Shown piece after piece: positions 61,974-64,000 of a stretch of 64,000 nt of DNA. Both the position numbers and the translations under genes were made by a program. Origin of the DNA: Thermus scotoductus DSM 8553 (GTDB lineage: Bacteria; Deinococcota; Deinococci; Deinococcales; Thermaceae). Every line of letters starts with the position of its first letter. Position 1 is the first letter of the stretch. The stretch is taken from assembly GCF_000381045.1 (NCBI RefSeq), contig NZ_KB905737.1:1-64000 (forward strand), written 5' to 3'. Below the pieces are notes generated by a model. It did not search any database. It worked only from the letters and a program-made list of their open reading frames with translations, and was not told the DNA's origin.

Positions 61974-62336
61974 ATGGCGTCGCGGGCGGTCTGCGGGGTT
62001 TACGAGATCCACCCTGAGCGGGTGGAGAAGGCGCGCGCGGCCTTGCCCGAGGAGGCGGTGCTGGGGGAAGCCGCCCTCCTCCTTAAGGCTTTGGCCGACC
62101 CCACCCGGATGCGGCTTCTTCTGGCCTTGAAGACGGCGGGGGAGCTTTGCGTGTGCGATCTAGCCCTCCTCGCTGGGGTTTCGGTTTCTGCGGTGAGCCA
62201 TCAGCTCAGGCTTCTGCGCCAGGCAAGGCTGGTGGCCTTCCGGAGAGAGGGAAAGCGGGTCTACTACCGCTTGGCGGACGAGCACGTGGAACGGCTTCTT
62301 GAGGGGGCTTTGGAGCACGCGGAAGAGAACACTTGA
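61974..62336 (+). CDS. ArsR/SmtB-family metal-sensing repressor
   Basis: The 120-residue protein has a winged helix (LADPTRMRLLLALKTAGELC, VSVSAVSHQLRLLRQARLVA) with the metal-site motif ELCVCDLA in the sensing helix, as in CadC/SmtB alpha3 sites, plus an N-terminal Cys (RAVCGVYEIH) that completes such a site. It starts one base after the pdxS stop. The next gene is a Zn/Cd-type P1B-ATPase, its probable target. Metal-induced release from DNA is inferred from the family. Confidence 0.88.
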   Translation: MASRAVCGVYEIHPERVEKARAALPEEAVLGEAALLLKALADPTRMRLLLALKTAGELCVCDLALLAGVSVSAVSHQLRLLRQARLVAFRREGKRVYYRLADEHVERLLEGALEHAEENT

Positions 62337-62361
62337 CTAGCTACTCAAATGATGCTACCCT
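62333..62361 (+). promoter_or_regulatory. Promoter-operator of the P1B-ATPase
   Basis: TTGACT (62333-62338, containing the arsR stop codon), a 17-base spacer and TACCCT (62356-62361) six bases before the ATG, so the transcript is probably leaderless. TAGC (62338-62341) and GCTA (62354-62357) form an inverted repeat spanning the spacer, a likely repressor site. Confidence 0.55.
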
Positions 62362-62367
62362 GGGGGC

Positions 62368-64000
62368 ATGGATGCTCACAGGGTTCGCGTGTTCCGGGTG
62401 GAGGGTTTGGACTGCGCCGACTGCGCCTTAAAGGTGGAGAAAGCCCTTTCCGAGGTGCCTGGAGTGGTGCAGGCCCAGGTCAGCTTTGCCAGCGGTAAGG
62501 CCTATCTGCACCTCGAGGTTCCCGGGGCGGAGAAGGAGGCGGAAAGGGTGGTTTCCGCCCTGGGCTACCGTTTGAAGCCTGAAGGGGACACGACCAGGGG
62601 TGTTTTGGGACCCTGGCGCTGGGCCTTGGTTTCCGGAGGGCTTCTCCTGGCGGCCTTTTTGGCTTCGCTCTTCCTCCCCGGCCTAGCCCCTTGGGGCTAT
62701 CGGCTGGCGGCCTTGGTGGGGGTTTTCCCCCTGGCTCGTCGTGCGGTGGCTGCGTTCCGGCAAAACCCCTTTAGCATGCAGAGTCTGGTCACGCTGGCCA
62801 CCCTTGGGGCCTTGGTCATCGGGGCGGAGGCCGAGGCGGCGGTGGTGGTCTTCCTCTTCCTGGTGGGGGAGGTGCTGGAGGCTTATAGCGTGGCCCAGGC
62901 CCGCAGGTCCCTTTACGCCCTTTCCGAGCTTCTTCCCAGGCGGGCCTACCGCCTGAAGGAGGGTGGGGTGGAGGAGGTGCCCCTTAAGGCCTTGAGGGTG
63001 GGGGACCTGGTGAGGGTGCCCCCGGGGGAGCGGGTACCGGCCGACGGGGTGGTGGTGTCTGGACAGGCTTCCGTGGAGGAGGCCGCCTTCACCGGGGAGC
63101 CCTTGCCTAGGCCCAAGGGGATAGGGGACCGGGTTTACGGGGGCAGTCTGGTGCAGGAGGGGAGCTTGGTGGTAAAGGTGGAGCGCCTTCCCGAGGAGGG
63201 CTTCCTGGCGGAGATGGAACGCCTGGCGGAGGAGGCCTTGCTTAAGAAGAGCCAGGCGGAGCGGGTGGTGGATGCCTTTAGCCGCCGCTACACCCCGGCG
63301 GTCCTGGCCCTGGCAGGCTTCGTGGCCCTGGTCCTTCCCCTTTTCCGGGGGGATTTCCTGGGGCATGTCTACAAGGCCTTGGCCCTTATCCTCATCGCCT
63401 GTCCCTGCGCTCTGGTGGTGTCGGTGCCTGCGGCCATCGCCGCAGGGGTGGCCCGGGGAGCCAGGGCGGGGGTGCTCTTTAAGAGCGGGGCGGCCCTGGA
63501 GCGCTTGGCTGGGGTTCGCTACGTGGCTTTGGACAAGACGGGAACCCTGACCCTGGGAAAGCCCACGCTGGTGCGGGTGGTTACCTTTGGGGTTTCGGCG
63601 GAGGAGGCCTTGGCCCTGGCGAAGGGGGTGGCGGAGGGTTCCTCCCACCCCTTAGCCCGGGCGGTGCGGGAGGCTTCGGGCCCCAAGGCCTTGCCCTCGG
63701 AGGAGCATCGGGCGGTGCCGGGCCTCGGGGCCTTCGCTCGGGTGGAGGGGAAGGAGGTGGGTTTGGTGCGGCCCGAGGCCTGGGACCTGCCCCCGGAAGT
63801 AGAGGCCCAGGTGAAGGCCTTGGCGGAGGAAGGCTTCAGCCTTTCCCTCTTGGTTAGGGAGGGGGTTCCCTTGGCCCTCTTGGCCTTCCAGGATACCCCC
63901 CGCCTCGAGGCCCGGGAAGTCTTGGCCGAACTGCGCCGACTGGGCCTTAAGCCCCTCCTGCTTACCGGCGACCGGGAGACCTCTGCTTTGGCTTTGGGCA
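62368..64000 (+). CDS. P1B-type heavy-metal ATPase (Zn/Cd/Pb class), cut by the window edge
   Basis: The open frame has 544 codons to the edge. It has an N-terminal HMA domain (FRVEGLDCADCALKVEKAL), helices with the LFLVGEVLEAYS region, the actuator motif AAFTGEPLPRPKG, the intramembrane metal motif CPC in ALILIACPCALVVSVPAAI, the phosphorylation site DKTGTLTLGKP, the SSHPLARAV motif of P1B pumps, and LLLTGDRETSALAL at the edge. CPC and the GLDCADC type of HMA domain fit Zn/Cd/Pb exporters of the ZntA/CadA kind. It exports metal from the cytoplasm using ATP and is probably repressed by the ArsR protein upstream. Confidence 0.93.
   Translation, partial: MDAHRVRVFRVEGLDCADCALKVEKALSEVPGVVQAQVSFASGKAYLHLEVPGAEKEAERVVSALGYRLKPEGDTTRGVLGPWRWALVSGGLLLAAFLASLFLPGLAPWGYRLAALVGVFPLARRAVAAFRQNPFSMQSLVTLATLGALVIGAEAEAAVVVFLFLVGEVLEAYSVAQARRSLYALSELLPRRAYRLKEGGVEEVPLKALRVGDLVRVPPGERVPADGVVVSGQASVEEAAFTGEPLPRPKGIGDRVYGGSLVQEGSLVVKVERLPEEGFLAEMERLAEEALLKKSQAERVVDAFSRRYTPAVLALAGFVALVLPLFRGDFLGHVYKALALILIACPCALVVSVPAAIAAGVARGARAGVLFKSGAALERLAGVRYVALDKTGTLTLGKPTLVRVVTFGVSAEEALALAKGVAEGSSHPLARAVREASGPKALPSEEHRAVPGLGAFARVEGKEVGLVRPEAWDLPPEVEAQVKALAEEGFSLSLLVREGVPLALLAFQDTPRLEAREVLAELRRLGLKPLLLTGDRETSALALG

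Overview
The window is high-GC DNA (about two-thirds G+C, third codon positions almost all G or C) from a Thermus-type bacterium. Indicators are the nar operon order narC-G-H-J-I-K1-K2 beside the regulators dnrS and dnrT, a Thermus-type seven-iron ferredoxin, ATGA-overlapping genes throughout, and leaderless-looking promoters. I infer the genus Thermus; species was not resolved.

Bases 1 to about 23,900 form a nitrate-respiration and nitrogen-oxide-tolerance island. At the left edge lies the start of an IS607-type transposase gene, abutting a decayed YwiC-like fragment. A nrc-like electron-input set follows (ferredoxin, a frameshifted Fe-S protein, type II NADH dehydrogenase). Then come a minus-strand set (cupin-HHE, YwiC-like, a four-helix membrane protein, cupin, DUF542), a radical SAM/SPASM protein with a cytochrome c, the dnrS-dnrT regulators, and the complete respiratory nitrate reductase with two nitrate/nitrite transporters. 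A last plus-strand set encodes DUF2249 proteins, another four-helix membrane protein, a protoglobin fused to a MoaD-like domain, an NnrS-like membrane protein and a SufT/PaaD-like protein. Most of these accessory units have an FNR-spaced palindrome (TTGAC-N4-GTCAA type) 35 to 75 bases upstream. The nar/dnr intergenic region instead carries two GGGAC-N4-GTCCY palindromes exactly 40 bp apart. No nitrite, NO or N2O reductase is in the window.

Bases 23,850 to 34,900 hold a hemE-hemH-hemY operon, a foldase, a nitrilase-family hydrolase, and a sulfur/thiol redox group (MBL-rhodanese, TauE/SafE, a two-thioredoxin-fold oxidoreductase, a rhodanese lipoprotein, a TlpA-like protein). Two loci here are deletion scars: the MBL-rhodanese gene is fused out of frame to a headless TauE gene, and a prkA piece is fused to a spoVR piece.

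Bases 35,000 to 64,000 are mainly core chromosome: recX, spoVS, rsmB, proC, the operon rpsB-tsf-pyrH-frr-cdsA-dxr-rseP, tRNA-Ala and tRNA-Ser, a DHH-CBS-CCA-adding enzyme, a pseudoprotease/protease pair of site-2 type, nfo, a LysM-RlpA protein, a Xaa-Pro peptidase, ileS behind a T-box leader, fsa-rho, a LysM-M23 peptidase, pdxS, an ArsR regulator and the start of a Zn/Cd/Pb-type P1B-ATPase that runs off the right edge. Gene remnants (a Gfo/Idh/MocA tail and a Uma2-like fragment) recur, so small internal deletions appear to be a common mode of gene loss here.
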